DNA from: Chara braunii
Taxonomy: Eukaryota > Streptophyta > Charophyceae > Charales > Characeae
Reading direction: 5' to 3'
Length of the DNA stretch: 62,421 nucleotides
Assembly: GCA_003427395.1 (NCBI GenBank)
Contig: BFEA01000138.1
Location: forward strand, 1,381,713 to 1,444,133
Below, in pieces: positions 53,522 to 62,421 of this stretch. The notes below the pieces were generated by a model. That model had not been told where the DNA came from and did no database searches. It saw only the letters and a program-made list of their open reading frames with translations. Made by a program: the position numbers and the translations under genes. Numbering within the stretch: the stretch's first letter is position 1; each line of letters starts with the position of its first letter.

Positions 53522-54653
53522 ATGAACGCCAATCAGGCGCAAAATGTCAATGTACAGCTAGGCGGGGCCCATGTTTCCGCACCACCCATCCGAGCTCGCG
53601 CATCCACAGCTCCACCTGATTTGTATCTCTTCGACCCTGCACACCATCTGGTTGGGGCATGGTTAGCACAACAATATGACAACGACGAAGCTCGGATCAA
53701 CATCCCCACTAGACTAGGAGGGGATGTGCATCACTGGTTTAGCACTTACGCCTGGATAGATCTCCTGACCTTTGAAAGAGACTTCTTGAACCAGTTCGAC
53801 TATATCCACCCCGAACAAGCCTTCTTTATGATTAAAGACCGATTTCAGAAGCCCTTCGAATCTGTCATAGAATATCGCAGTAGGTTCTATAAACTGTTTG
53901 TCAAATCTGAAAGGGACAAAAAATTGGGAGGGATCTATTTATCGATGGGCTTCGTAGTCGGGCGATGAGGGCGAAATTGCGGAAGCAATTTTCCCCCATC
54001 AATCATACGATGCAACAGATTATGGACGGGGCAGAAGCCCTTCGAATCTGCAGAAGAAATGGAACGAAAATTCGCCGCTATCTTTGTAGAAAGTGAAGAT
54101 CACGCAAAAGACGGAGACTCCTCGGAACTGGGCAGAGCGAGAGCCGAGTTGGCCGCATTCCAGAACAAATTTGAGAATATGGGTTTTGTCTCTGGTCCGG
54201 TCACTTACCTAGAGCAAGTCGCAGCCAAGAGATCGATACCTGACATGGCCTCGGGATTACCGGTTATGGCCACATCTCCGCCTACACCGGAAGCCCCTGC
54301 AAGGCCTAGCGAATCAAATGCGATACTAGAACTAACTCAAACACTGGTTAGCCTAATGCAAGAAAGTAAGAAGGAACAACGCGAGCACAATGCTGCACCC
54401 CATTGCAGTCAGACCAGCACCAATGATGCAAGGCCCAGCCCCCGCTCTAGCAGTGAGTGCGACAACAGCTAACATAAGTGTTTGTTACACGTGTCATCAG
54501 CCCGGGCACATAACCCGGGACTGTCCCCACCGACTCACGCAAACAAGAACCATGCCTGCAGTTGCACCACCGATTGCTAGATATAGTTCGTGCCTTGGAT
54601 CACCGCATCCCCTTGCCCATCGGACACCTGCTGACCATCTCCGAACAGGCTAA
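53522..54653 (+). pseudogene. Ty3 gag (capsid and zinc knuckle, frameshifted)
   Basis: It begins MNANQAQNVNVQLGG. Residues ~35-140 resemble Ty3-type capsid (HHWFSTYAW, then LLTFERDFLNQF and a helix-rich part with VIEYRSRFYKLF). The frame shifts near 53940, where the continuing sense reads GLRSRAMRAKLRKQFSPINH in another frame, and returns near 54045, giving 54059-54472. A CCHC knuckle, CYTCHQPGHITRDC (CX2CX4HX4C), lies at about 54484-54525 in a third frame. Gag would assemble the particle and bind genomic RNA. Several indels disable it. Confidence 0.75.
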
Positions 54654-55272
54654 TGACCGGATGCCACAACACTGTAAGGCAAACCGGAAGCGATTTACCT
54701 TCGCCAAATTGGCAGCCGCAAAAGGAAAAACTCTCGCCACAGACCCTAAGCGGGAAGAGCCAAGCACCTCCGAACTCGGCCGGATGGGCCTAATTCGAAA
54801 AGACGATCACTTCCTACGGATCAAAGCCCTACCGTGGAGATCCGTGGAGTGCGACGTGGAAGTCTGGGGAAACCCCTACAGTGCGGTCCTTGATTCTGGA
54901 GCCGCGGTCCTGGCCATCTCTCTATGGGTGGTCGAGAGGGCCGACCGGCGGAAAGACGTGATTCCTCTCGCTGAGGGCGATCACTTCGTTTCCGCCGACA
55001 AAGGTAAGATCCGAGTCGCAGGGAGGATGGCGAATGTCGCCTTCCGAATAGGTGAAGTCCACGCCTTGGGCGACGTAGTGGTCCTAAGCGTGACCACGTA
55101 CGATGTCCTCGTCGGATTACCAGCCCTCACAGCCTTGCGGGCCATGCTGGATTTTGAACGACAAACAGTCATCCTCCACAACACTGGAGGAAGGTCGCAC
55201 ACCATTCCGATGTCCCTCACCCTTCGGACGACTTCGATGCCTGAGCGACAACGACAGGAACCCGGCGTATGA
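54562..55272 (+). CDS. Ty3 aspartic protease (retropepsin)
   Basis: An open frame of 236 codons. The catalytic loop YSAVLDSGAAVLAIS has its Asp at residue ~111, and the second hallmark YDVLVGLPAL lies near residue 188. Only one DSG is present, as expected for a retropepsin that works as a dimer, cutting Gag-Pol in the particle. The N-terminal ~90 residues are linker from gag. The frame stops before the RT and is followed in another frame by a linker ORF (55269-55862), so the polyprotein is interrupted. Confidence 0.75.
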   Translation: MHHRLLDIVRALDHRIPLPIGHLLTISEQANDRMPQHCKANRKRFTFAKLAAAKGKTLATDPKREEPSTSELGRMGLIRKDDHFLRIKALPWRSVECDVEVWGNPYSAVLDSGAAVLAISLWVVERADRRKDVIPLAEGDHFVSADKGKIRVAGRMANVAFRIGEVHALGDVVVLSVTTYDVLVGLPALTALRAMLDFERQTVILHNTGGRSHTIPMSLTLRTTSMPERQRQEPGV

Positions 55273-55862
55273 TAAGGTGGGAAGAATCCACGGACGAATC
55301 CGACGTCGAACCCACACTATCATCATCCACCTCCGAGAGCGAGGAAGATGCAGATCCTCAAGTTCTCGAGCTAACACGGCAAAGAATCTGCTACCCACTT
55401 CGACAGAAAGCGGCAAAAACCTTCGTTTTCACGAGGAACGCGCAGCGAACCAGAGCACTGATCATGGGAGAACCGCTGGTTCAAATATCCTGGTTGACGG
55501 ATTTTTGGGAACCCCTTCGAACCATATACGAGGCAACCACCCCCTTGTTATCCAAATATTGGGATAAGCGGTCCTTCTGCGATATCTCAAGAATTCCTCT
55601 CGGCTCGTTGCTCACCAGAGGAAAAGAAATCCGACTGCTACATGGATGCGCCGAAAACTGGGCTCCGGAACCTGCTGGGCTGTACGACCTCGCCCCATTC
55701 GATATTGGACTAAAAGTCGAGAAGAAGGTCGTGGACCCCCGGGATATCGAAGATGATATCACCCTGGATGAACACGTGGCAATCAGGGAAGAGGAAGCTC
55801 AGATGGTTGCCACGATCTTCTACTGGCGTTCTGACCATTCCTTTATATCATCCCCGCCCTAA
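55269..55862 (+). CDS. Ty3 pol linker ORF between protease and RT
   Basis: 197 codons. The N-terminal acidic Ser/Glu-rich part (ESTDESDVEPTLSSSTSESE) is followed by a Trp/Leu-rich part with no recognised fold and an acidic end. It is in the same frame as the RT ORF that starts at 55899, separated by a TAA at about 55860. It is probably the N-terminal extension of the RT protein in an intact element. Confidence 0.45.
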   Translation: MIRWEESTDESDVEPTLSSSTSESEEDADPQVLELTRQRICYPLRQKAAKTFVFTRNAQRTRALIMGEPLVQISWLTDFWEPLRTIYEATTPLLSKYWDKRSFCDISRIPLGSLLTRGKEIRLLHGCAENWAPEPAGLYDLAPFDIGLKVEKKVVDPRDIEDDITLDEHVAIREEEAQMVATIFYWRSDHSFISSPP

Positions 55863-55898
55863 AAAAAGACCCACGCGGCGAGGACAAAACAACTATCG

Positions 55899-57467
55899 AT
55901 GGCGATACGAGACTGGCACTACGAACTGCATGTGTCGAACTATGTGCTGGACGAGATACACAAACTCATCGCAGACATTCTAGCCGAATATCAAAGGGCG
56001 ATTAGTACAAAGGACACGCACATAGGACTATCCCTAGTGATACAGTACGAGATCCAGACGGGCACCCACCCGCCGATTCACTTTAAACCATATCGGTACT
56101 TGTTAGTCGAAAGACGAACCGCTCTGGAGTGGATCAGAGAATTCGAGGCCAATGGTTGGATCGAGCCCGCTACCGGACCGTGGTCCTTCCTCGTGGTTTT
56201 AGTCCCTAAAAAGAACGGATCCATTCGCATTTGCATCGATTATCGGAAACTGAATGATATCACGATGAAAGATGTGCATCCCCTCCCGCGGATTGATGAT
56301 TTGCTGGATGCAATTGAGTGTGCTAACTACTTTAGCAAGTTCAACATCCGCCATGGGTTCCATCACATATTGGTGAAGGAAGAGGACCGTCCGAAAACAA
56401 CATTCGTACTATTCGAAGGAACGTGGCAATGGGTTCGATGTCCTATGGGCATTTGCAATGCTCCGGCTACGTTTCAAAGAGCGATGAACATGATCTTCCA
56501 GAATTTCGTTAACAAGACTCGACTGACACAGGGAATGGTGAACTTTTGTGTTATCGTGTACATGAACGACATCCTGGTGTATTCGGAATCGTTTCACGGA
56601 CATGCGCAGCATATCGAATGGATACTTGGAGCGCTGCGAGATGCGGGCTTCAAAATTGCCCTGGAGAAGAGCGAGTTTTTCCTGTCGAAAATCTCGTTCC
56701 TAGGGTACGTGGTGACGCGAGGGGGTTTGCGGCCAGATTCGAGAAAAGTCGCGGCGGTTCGAGACACTCCGACACCCACGTCGATGATGCAAGTTCGAGC
56801 TTTCTTGGGACTAGCCTCGTACTATCGTCAATTTATCAAGGATTTTGCGGCAATCGCACGGCCCCTAACGAACCTCTTGCAAAAGGACCAGCCATTGAGG
56901 TGGGACGCTGAGTCCGAGCAGGCATTTGCCACATTGAAGGAAGCCTTGGCCACGGCCCCTATTTTGATTCGGCCTGACCCCGAGAAGCAATTTGTACTCA
57001 TCACGGACTGGCAGCCGGAGGCAATCTCCGCTATTCTGGTGCAGAAGGGGAAAGACGGTCGCGAGCACGTCATGGAGTACGTGTCCAAGACAGTACCAAA
57101 CGAAAGGAGAAATGATCCGGAAACTCAAGGGGAATGCTACGTGGTGGTGTGGGGGATTCAACACTTCCATCCGTATCTGTACGGGCAGAAGTTCCTCCTC
57201 GTTACGGATCACGAACCCATGTTGGCTCTTAAGAGACTCACTAATTACACGAGCTTGATTGGACGTTGGGCAGTGCGGCTGCAGGAGCACGATTTCGACA
57301 TCGTCCATCGAAAGACGGAAAGACATGGGAACGTGGACGGGCTAACACGACTGCACCGACCGGCCAAGGTTACCAAGGGCGAAGAAATTATCCTGTGGAG
57401 GGAACCGGAACCAGTCAGTGGGCCGCAGTACGGACAAGTGGCCATCCTTCCGCGTGCTAAGAAGTGA
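55899..57467 (+). CDS. Ty3 reverse transcriptase-RNase H, catalytic Asp residues lost
   Basis: 522 codons, open. RT motifs: GWIEPATGPWSFLVVLVPKK, RICIDYRKLN, motif A YFSKFNIRHGFHHI, motif B FVLFEGTWQWVRCPMGICNAPATFQR, motif C VYMNDILVYSES, then FFLSKISFLGYVV. Motif A normally has Asp where this has Asn 149. Motif C normally reads Y.DD, but here it is YMND with Asn 223. Both changes are GAC to AAC. Connection (FLGLASYYRQFIKDFA) and RNase H (FVLITDWQPEAISAIL; LLVTDHEPM; HGNVDGLTR) follow. The frame is intact but the polymerase should be inactive, an unusual combination. Confidence 0.9.
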   Translation: MAIRDWHYELHVSNYVLDEIHKLIADILAEYQRAISTKDTHIGLSLVIQYEIQTGTHPPIHFKPYRYLLVERRTALEWIREFEANGWIEPATGPWSFLVVLVPKKNGSIRICIDYRKLNDITMKDVHPLPRIDDLLDAIECANYFSKFNIRHGFHHILVKEEDRPKTTFVLFEGTWQWVRCPMGICNAPATFQRAMNMIFQNFVNKTRLTQGMVNFCVIVYMNDILVYSESFHGHAQHIEWILGALRDAGFKIALEKSEFFLSKISFLGYVVTRGGLRPDSRKVAAVRDTPTPTSMMQVRAFLGLASYYRQFIKDFAAIARPLTNLLQKDQPLRWDAESEQAFATLKEALATAPILIRPDPEKQFVLITDWQPEAISAILVQKGKDGREHVMEYVSKTVPNERRNDPETQGECYVVVWGIQHFHPYLYGQKFLLVTDHEPMLALKRLTNYTSLIGRWAVRLQEHDFDIVHRKTERHGNVDGLTRLHRPAKVTKGEEIILWREPEPVSGPQYGQVAILPRAKK

Positions 57468-57470
57468 CAC

Positions 57471-57719
57471 GTGACAATAGGCGATGAAGGTAATTATGGA
57501 GGCCCCCTTTCTCCCCTCTCATCCTCGTCTCTCCTCTCTTTGCCTGACAAGTTTTGTTACTTTTGCGAGGCAATCTCGTGTGTCTACTTGGTCCCTATGC
57601 GTCCTAGCGGGGAAGGGTACGTCGAATGGGTAGATAGTCGGCACTGTGTCTCCAGGGCCGATGGTTCCTGCATTCAGTACCGAAACTCGGACAAAGCCTG
57701 GTTGTGTCCCTTGTGTTGA
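57471..57719 (+). CDS. Small Cys-rich ORF between RNase H and integrase
   Basis: 82 codons with FCYFCEAIS near the middle and a C-terminal CPLC, so two CXXC pairs about 50 residues apart could bind zinc. A Trp/Asp-rich stretch lies between. It is in another frame from RNase H, and about 110 bp precede the integrase ORF. It may be a genuine zinc-ribbon part of the polyprotein or a decayed part of it. Not recognised. Confidence 0.35.
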   Translation: MTIGDEGNYGGPLSPLSSSSLLSLPDKFCYFCEAISCVYLVPMRPSGEGYVEWVDSRHCVSRADGSCIQYRNSDKAWLCPLC

Positions 57720-57833
57720 TCCGACTAAATTCCTACGGAAGCTCATTTTCTGGAGGCCACGTCGGAGGGTTTAGAAAAGACCCATAGGTTTAGAAGGGCC
57801 TAGGTATGGACAAATGTCGTCTTAATAGCCACA

Positions 57834-59187
57834 GTGGTCGGGAACCCCCTCCGAGACTTCACCAAGGAGGACCGTAAAAGGGCTAATGAGAGGGCACGAG
57901 ACTATCGATGGAACGACGGACGGTTGGAAAAACGAAGGACCGATGGTAGTGGGATTTGGATGGTCGTGCCCCATCCATTCGTAAGGTATGACTGGGTTAA
58001 GTCGGCACATGAAGAGACTGCAGCTCACTTTGCCGTACGGATTACAGAGGCGGTACTTGACAAGAATGAATGGTATTACTCCAATATTCACGACGATGTT
58101 AAATTCATCGTCCGAAATTGTCAGGTTTGCGCTGCTGACAAGGCACCGATTCAGCCGCCTAGATCGATAGTGCCCACTGAAGTACAACGGCCGTTTCAGA
58201 GGGGTAGCATGGATACGATGGATATCGTCGTGCCCCCTGGGCCGAATAGTTGTGAATATTCAATCCTCTTGGTGTTCGTTGACCACTTTTCAAAATGGAT
58301 CGAGGCCTACCCATGTCAGACTAGACAGACGATGGAAATAGCGCGGTATGTCAACCGTTTCCTCGGGATGCATCAGGACACCGAGGAAATACTTATGGAC
58401 AATGGAGCAGAGTTCCGAGGGAACTTATGAGGAATTTAGTCATACATGGAGTGTCTATTCGTAATACTGCCCCCCATATGTCTCAATTGAATGGTCTCGT
58501 AGAAAACGCCAACCAAGTCATCAAAACGGCACTCCGACGGAATATCGCGGCTAGGGACACGTGGTCGTGGCCTGATATTGTGGATCATATCTTGGTTGTA
58601 CACCAAGGGACCCCACATGAGTCTACGGGACTTTCCCATTTCAATTACGAACCAACAGCCTAACTTGCGTCTCGGTACCAAACCTTAATGATGAAACGAC
58701 ACTCGGCCGACATCCCACAATAGCAACGACCAAGGAAAAGGCAGAGCGCCATTTGGAGCTTATGGAGCGGGCCTTTCCAAGATTGGCCTGAAAAAGGCAA
58801 GAGAATGACCGAATTGGCCCACGACCGTCAGGTCCGCAGTTACGAGGCCCGAAATGGGAATGCAGGTCCCTGGCCCCAGTATAAATTGGGGGACTTGGTG
58901 CAAGGAAATGTGCTCGTCAAGGGAAACTAGCGCCACGATTCTTCGGGTACTTTCGAGTGATCGAGCTCGGACCTAACGGAGTGAACACCATGCGCCTCGC
59001 TCCCGAAGTGGCAGGCAGTCGGTCAGCTAGACCCATAGTCCGCCACGTGTCCTATCTCCGCCATCTCTCTGCTTCCTTCCCTTCCTCTCCAACTGGATCG
59101 CCCTCAGAGTCTGAGTCCGAGTGGAAAAGCGACGTTCCCCATTCTCATTCCTCTCCCCATTCATCTTCTCCCTCCTCTTCGTCATGA
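57834..59187 (+). pseudogene. Ty3 integrase (frameshifted)
   Basis: The zinc-binding N-terminal domain is HEETAAH followed by CQVC (HHCC pattern) at about 58007-58137. The catalytic core has DTMDIVVPPG (first Asp), LMDNGAEFRG (second Asp) and, after a TGA at 58428 and a frame change, GLVENANQVIKTAL (Glu). The C-terminal strand domain is YKLGDLVQGN, then after another frame change FFGYFRVIELGPNGVNTMRL and VRHVSYLRHL. All three catalytic acidic residues remain, but at least two frame disruptions and a stop at 58661 break it. No chromodomain is seen after HVSYLRHL; a Ser/Pro-rich tail follows. Confidence 0.85.
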
Positions 59188-59669
59188 GTTTTTCCACGGA
59201 ACAGGTACTCAATGAGCGGATGCTAGCGCCACACGGACACATCTCGGTGATCAGACAGGTTCATCATCCGCGTATCAGCCCGGACGTCATCCGATTTGCT
59301 CAGTTTTTCAGCACCGCAAGCGTGGATGCAGCAGCAGAGTTCCGATTCGTAATACCCAACAGCAAGGCGCAAGTATTGGCCGAAGCATCAGCCTTTCTAC
59401 GGCTCTCGGAACCCGGGACCAGCCACATCTCGACAGTTGTCTCCTTTAGCGGAGACATCACTACGGTGGATCCAAGGGCGCATCCGAGCATCCTCGTCTC
59501 GTTGCGAGATTGGGGGGAAGAATTGGCAAGTTCCTGGAGTCAGCTGCTTGCGCGGCGGGGGGAAAACGTCGTCAATACTAACAGTATTGACCTGGACGGC
59601 ATCCGTGTTCTCCGACAGAATCCCGTGATACGTCTCCCTGCGCTCACCGCTTTCTCGCGTCCCCAATGA
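59184..59669 (+). CDS. Ty3 element extra ORF 1, hypothetical
   Basis: 162 codons from ATG 59184 (a longer version from GTG 59121 is in frame). It starts MSFSTEQVLNERMLAPHGHI, has mixed soluble-protein composition and contains SILVSLRDWGEELASSW, probably a helix. No signal peptide or transmembrane segment, so not envelope-like. No family recognised. It lies downstream of integrase within the element's LTRs. Confidence 0.45.
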   Translation: MSFSTEQVLNERMLAPHGHISVIRQVHHPRISPDVIRFAQFFSTASVDAAAEFRFVIPNSKAQVLAEASAFLRLSEPGTSHISTVVSFSGDITTVDPRAHPSILVSLRDWGEELASSWSQLLARRGENVVNTNSIDLDGIRVLRQNPVIRLPALTAFSRPQ

Positions 59670-59884
59670 ACCCTCACAGGTTCTCCACCTTCACCCTCCC
59701 CTCTGTCTTCCCTATCTTCTGGCAGTCGGCACTCCATCCTCGTCTCTCTTTCTGCCTGCGGCCGCTGACGGTTCCTCTCACTAAGCCTTAGCAGTGGCAA
59801 GGGTGGTGGCAAACCTATGCGACTCTGTCTCTGTGTTTAGTCGAGATCAAACTGAAGTGGACCAGGGACAGTGAGCACCCCGTC

Positions 59885-60721
59885 ATGAACGAAGACGTAG
59901 AGTTACTTATCATTCAAGCTTGGACAGCGAGAGTAGAAGGAGATTTGTTGGGATTCGTCTTCGGATCGGTAGAAGGGGGACATCGACAGTCGATCGTGGG
60001 GGAGCTTCTAATCCTCCTAACGTAGCTGCTGGACGATCTGCCAATCGACGTCATCTCGCACTACAACGAGAGTCCGACGCCGCATATTCTTTCACGCAGC
60101 CTGACGCCGTGTCTTCAGTGGTCAACGTGCTTGGAGGGTGATTGGGACAACTGTAGTTACACGTCATACGGTAGCTACCTAAACCCCGCAAAGATAATTG
60201 ATCTTCTCTTTTTGGATCGAGGTGAGCCGTCATTAGAAGAAGAAGAAGAAGAAGAAGAAGAAGAAGAAGAAGAAAAAGAAGAAAAAGAGGAAGAGGGAGA
60301 CGAATCGAAAGATACCTCTGAAGAGGATGAGTATTATAGCGAGCATAGTGAGCATGAGTTGGGGGCAATAAGCAAAGAAGAAGAAGAGGAAGAGGAAGCA
60401 AGCGAGGAGGAAGAGACGGAACAGGAGGGGACACAGGGAGAGGACCCTGCGGAAGCAGAACGACGGAGGGCAGAAATAGCAGCTGGAAAGCATCCACTAG
60501 AACAATCGGTGGGAACTGAATTGCCAGTTCTGAACGATCCGACCCGAGACCCGGAGTCGCCGACAGAGGAAGATGAGCGCTGCACTGTAGAAACTTTGAG
60601 CGCGCCAACGCGGAGGCAACGGAGCCGCTCCCCCTCCCCTTCCCCCCGTCCCTCAGTTCGAACACATGCCAATGCGGGGCATCGGGCTACGTCCCCAGTT
60701 ACTATCCCATCGTCCCCTTGA
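59885..60721 (+). pseudogene. Ty3 element extra ORF 2, poly-Glu protein (one stop)
   Basis: The frame begins ATG at 59885 (MNEDVELLIIQAWTARVEGD). It meets a TAG at 60023-60025 and continues in the same frame (LLDDLPIDVISHYNESPTPH) to 60721. The later part has a Glu tract of about 13 residues encoded by (GAA)n, a long acidic region, then a basic Arg/Ser/Pro-rich end (RRQRSRSPSPSPRPS). Strongly acidic then SR-like composition suggests a disordered nuclear protein, but no function is claimed. Confidence 0.4.
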
Positions 60722-61199
60722 TTACCTAACACTCTGGCAAATCGATACCCCGCTCGCATTTCCCCAAAATCCCTTCCCCTCTTCCCTCTTCTACCAATTC
60801 TACACTACCCGCCTCGCCGCCACAGTGTACCCGCATCCCACTACTAAGTGTGTCTTCCCCTCCTTTTGCCTGCACGTTTTTCTTTCCAGCGCCGCGTGGC
60901 GGGATCACCATGTGATCGAAGTCTGCTGCCTTATCACAGGAACTATTCCTGTGTGCGCAGATCACGAGCAATTCCACGCGGCCTTGCTTCGCACCTTTTC
61001 CACTCTTTATCCCGACTACCTTGCTTCTCTTCCCTATGGCGGCCATCGTTTCCTGCACATACACCGCACCATCAGGTACCTTGAACTTCCCGGGACGGTA
61101 GCAGGAATGGCGAGCTTCTTGCCCACACTCCCGAGAGAACATCCCCCACCTCGCGCCTCCGTATTCCGACTCATTTACCCCCCTCCCTCGGGACACTAA
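60666..61199 (+). CDS. Ty3 element extra ORF 3, hypothetical
   Basis: 177 codons from ATG 60666, overlapping the end of extra ORF 2 in another frame. A globular-looking sequence, rich in aromatic residues and histidine (FPSSLFYQFYTTRLAATVYP; YGGHRFLHIHRTIRYLELPG), with scattered cysteines. No transmembrane segment is clear. Not recognised. 61200-61338 after it leads into the right LTR. Confidence 0.45.
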   Translation: MPMRGIGLRPQLLSHRPLDYLTLWQIDTPLAFPQNPFPSSLFYQFYTTRLAATVYPHPTTKCVFPSFCLHVFLSSAAWRDHHVIEVCCLITGTIPVCADHEQFHAALLRTFSTLYPDYLASLPYGGHRFLHIHRTIRYLELPGTVAGMASFLPTLPREHPPPRASVFRLIYPPPSGH

Positions 61200-61338
61200 A
61201 GATGGGTGCACGGAATGTGACGTGTCAGCAGGATGACTTCCACACTCTTATCCCACAATAATGACACGTGCACCTTGAAGAGATATGGGTGCAAGCAGGA
61301 GCTTGCACAAAATTGGAACCCCCTGGGCGTCACATATA

Positions 61339-62350
61339 TGACGAACTATTTTATGAAATCGAGCGACTTCCTGCATGAAGCTGCTTGGGGAAATACGACG
61401 GGTCGAATGCGTGAGTTGTGGGAAGATGGGTCGGGCAGGCAAATTGCATGAATGTCCTCGTTTCTTTTCGTTTTCTGTTGGGAGCTGTCGGATCGGTGTC
61501 GGGAAGATCTCGTGCCTACAGTTGGGTAACCACGCCCTCGCGAGCGCGAGAAATAACTATACCATAGCTCTTTCTTGTTCTACTGTGAGCACTGGGAATT
61601 TTGGCGCGATCATCGCGCAAAAATATCGTTTTTGAATTTTTCAACTGATGACGAGCCCCCACGGGCTCACGGAATTGTTTTTCTCTTCTGCTTTTTCGGA
61701 ATTTCCTTTTGCAATTAGGACTTAGGCTAGGAATTTAGGTCCTCTGAATTTTGTTGCGTTGCGCTTGCGCGCATCTTGTCGCGCTGGGAACTGGGCTCTG
61801 ACTGGGTCGGACCCTTAATCTTGTGCAACTGTCGTCTTTGGCGGGCGCAATTGTAGCAGTATCCTTCTTCCTTCTTGGTTTCCTCGTGTTTGCCTGCCTC
61901 CTCCTTCTTCCTCACCTTACATACTATGTTCTAATTGGTCGGAGCGCCTGCATGACCGGATCGATGCGTGGAGTGTGGTTGCGACCCCCACGATGCGGCC
62001 TAGCGATGCAGACGTAGGCACTTCCTCTCTTCTCCTCTTGTCCACCTGGGCTTAATCACGTACTTTTCGTGCAGGCACGCATGTTATAAATTTTGCAAAC
62101 GCGATTAGTCTCCTCTCTAAGAATTTCGAGGTTAGCGCGATCAGTGAGGGTCGGCTAGCGAGCAAGTTTGGAAGGTGAGTGAGTGCGAGAGTTGGGCGAT
62201 CCGACGAGTTGGTGTCGGGTATGCGGGGTTGGTGTGCGGGGCCGCGACGGACTGTGGCGCACAGGCGAACCTGGCTTGCATGCTCGAATCAAGCGGGGTG
62301 ACAACTCTGTGTTGATGCGAAGGCGACAGACTGCCCGCATTGGGAGTGTG

Positions 62351-62421
<71 letters not shown>
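61339..62421 (+). repeat. Right LTR (truncated by window end)
   Basis: It matches the left LTR from TGACGAACTATTTTATGAAATC onward, including a TATAAAT at 62095-62101 and a (GA)n tract from about 62353 to the window end. Scattered substitutions distinguish the two copies. The true LTR start may lie upstream, around 61217-61310. Confidence 0.8.

Larger units (their letters stand above)
50929..62421 (+). mobile_element. Ty3/gypsy LTR retrotransposon with extra ORFs
   Basis: Long direct repeats at 50929 and 61339 flank gag, protease, RT-RNase H and integrase in the Ty3 order. A small ORF lies before gag and three ORFs after integrase. The right LTR runs off the window in its GA tract, so the element is incomplete here. 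LTR starts are uncertain: a MITE lies beside the left one, and no clear primer-binding site or polypurine tract was identified. Confidence 0.85.

Noticed and set aside
59184-59669. Envelope-like gene downstream of integrase
   Set aside because: No signal peptide, no transmembrane segment and no Cys pattern of a fusion or envelope protein.

Overview
The window reads as nuclear DNA from a plant-lineage eukaryote, probably a large-genome streptophyte alga such as a charophyte. That is inference. It rests on zf-RVT-tailed LINEs, a Ty3 chromovirus integrase, a green-lineage-type Penelope-like element, spliceosomal-looking introns, long microsatellites, and assembly gaps. There are no bacterial operons, rRNA genes or intact tRNA genes. 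Almost everything recognisable is a retroelement, and almost every element is decayed.

Layout. 1-2500: Asn-repeat coding-like DNA on the minus strand, a 161-bp tandem duplication and a foldback element with TTAA-like ends. 2.9-8.3 kb: LINE copy A. 10.0-15.7 kb: LINE copy B, cut off inside its reverse transcriptase by unrelated DNA at about 15692. 15.7-20.2 kb: gene-poor DNA holding the most unusual signal of the window, ten hairpins with a constant loop and changing but still complementary stems (18048-18873). These follow a ~124-bp tandem repeat and a group of short hairpins. 20250-20621: three candidate exons of a host gene. 20729-28268: a Penelope-like element (PLE) with an N-terminal GIY-YIG domain, arranged as a 5'-truncated copy joined head-to-tail to a full copy, so that long direct repeats (pseudo-LTRs) flank the body. 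It abuts a broken chromovirus integrase and chromodomain (28269-29186) and a probable LTR. 29.9-38.0 kb: tRNA-derived SINE pieces, two inverted-repeat elements, tandem repeats and a leftover sequencing adapter at 38011. 38.3-47.1 kb: LINE copy C, the best preserved, showing a three-ORF plan (zinc-knuckle ORF1, a middle ORF, endonuclease-RT-zf-RVT). 49.9-50.6 kb: the 3' end of a fourth LINE. 50.9-62.4 kb: a Ty3/gypsy element with >1-kb LTRs containing GA repeats, gag, protease, RT-RNase H, integrase, a small ORF before gag and three extra ORFs after integrase; its RT has lost two catalytic aspartates.

How the parts work together. Within each element the genes form the usual copy-and-insert machinery: nucleic-acid-binding ORF1 or Gag, endonuclease or integrase, and reverse transcriptase. 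No gene outside the elements is assigned a function with confidence. Boundaries, ages and copy numbers could not be computed here.
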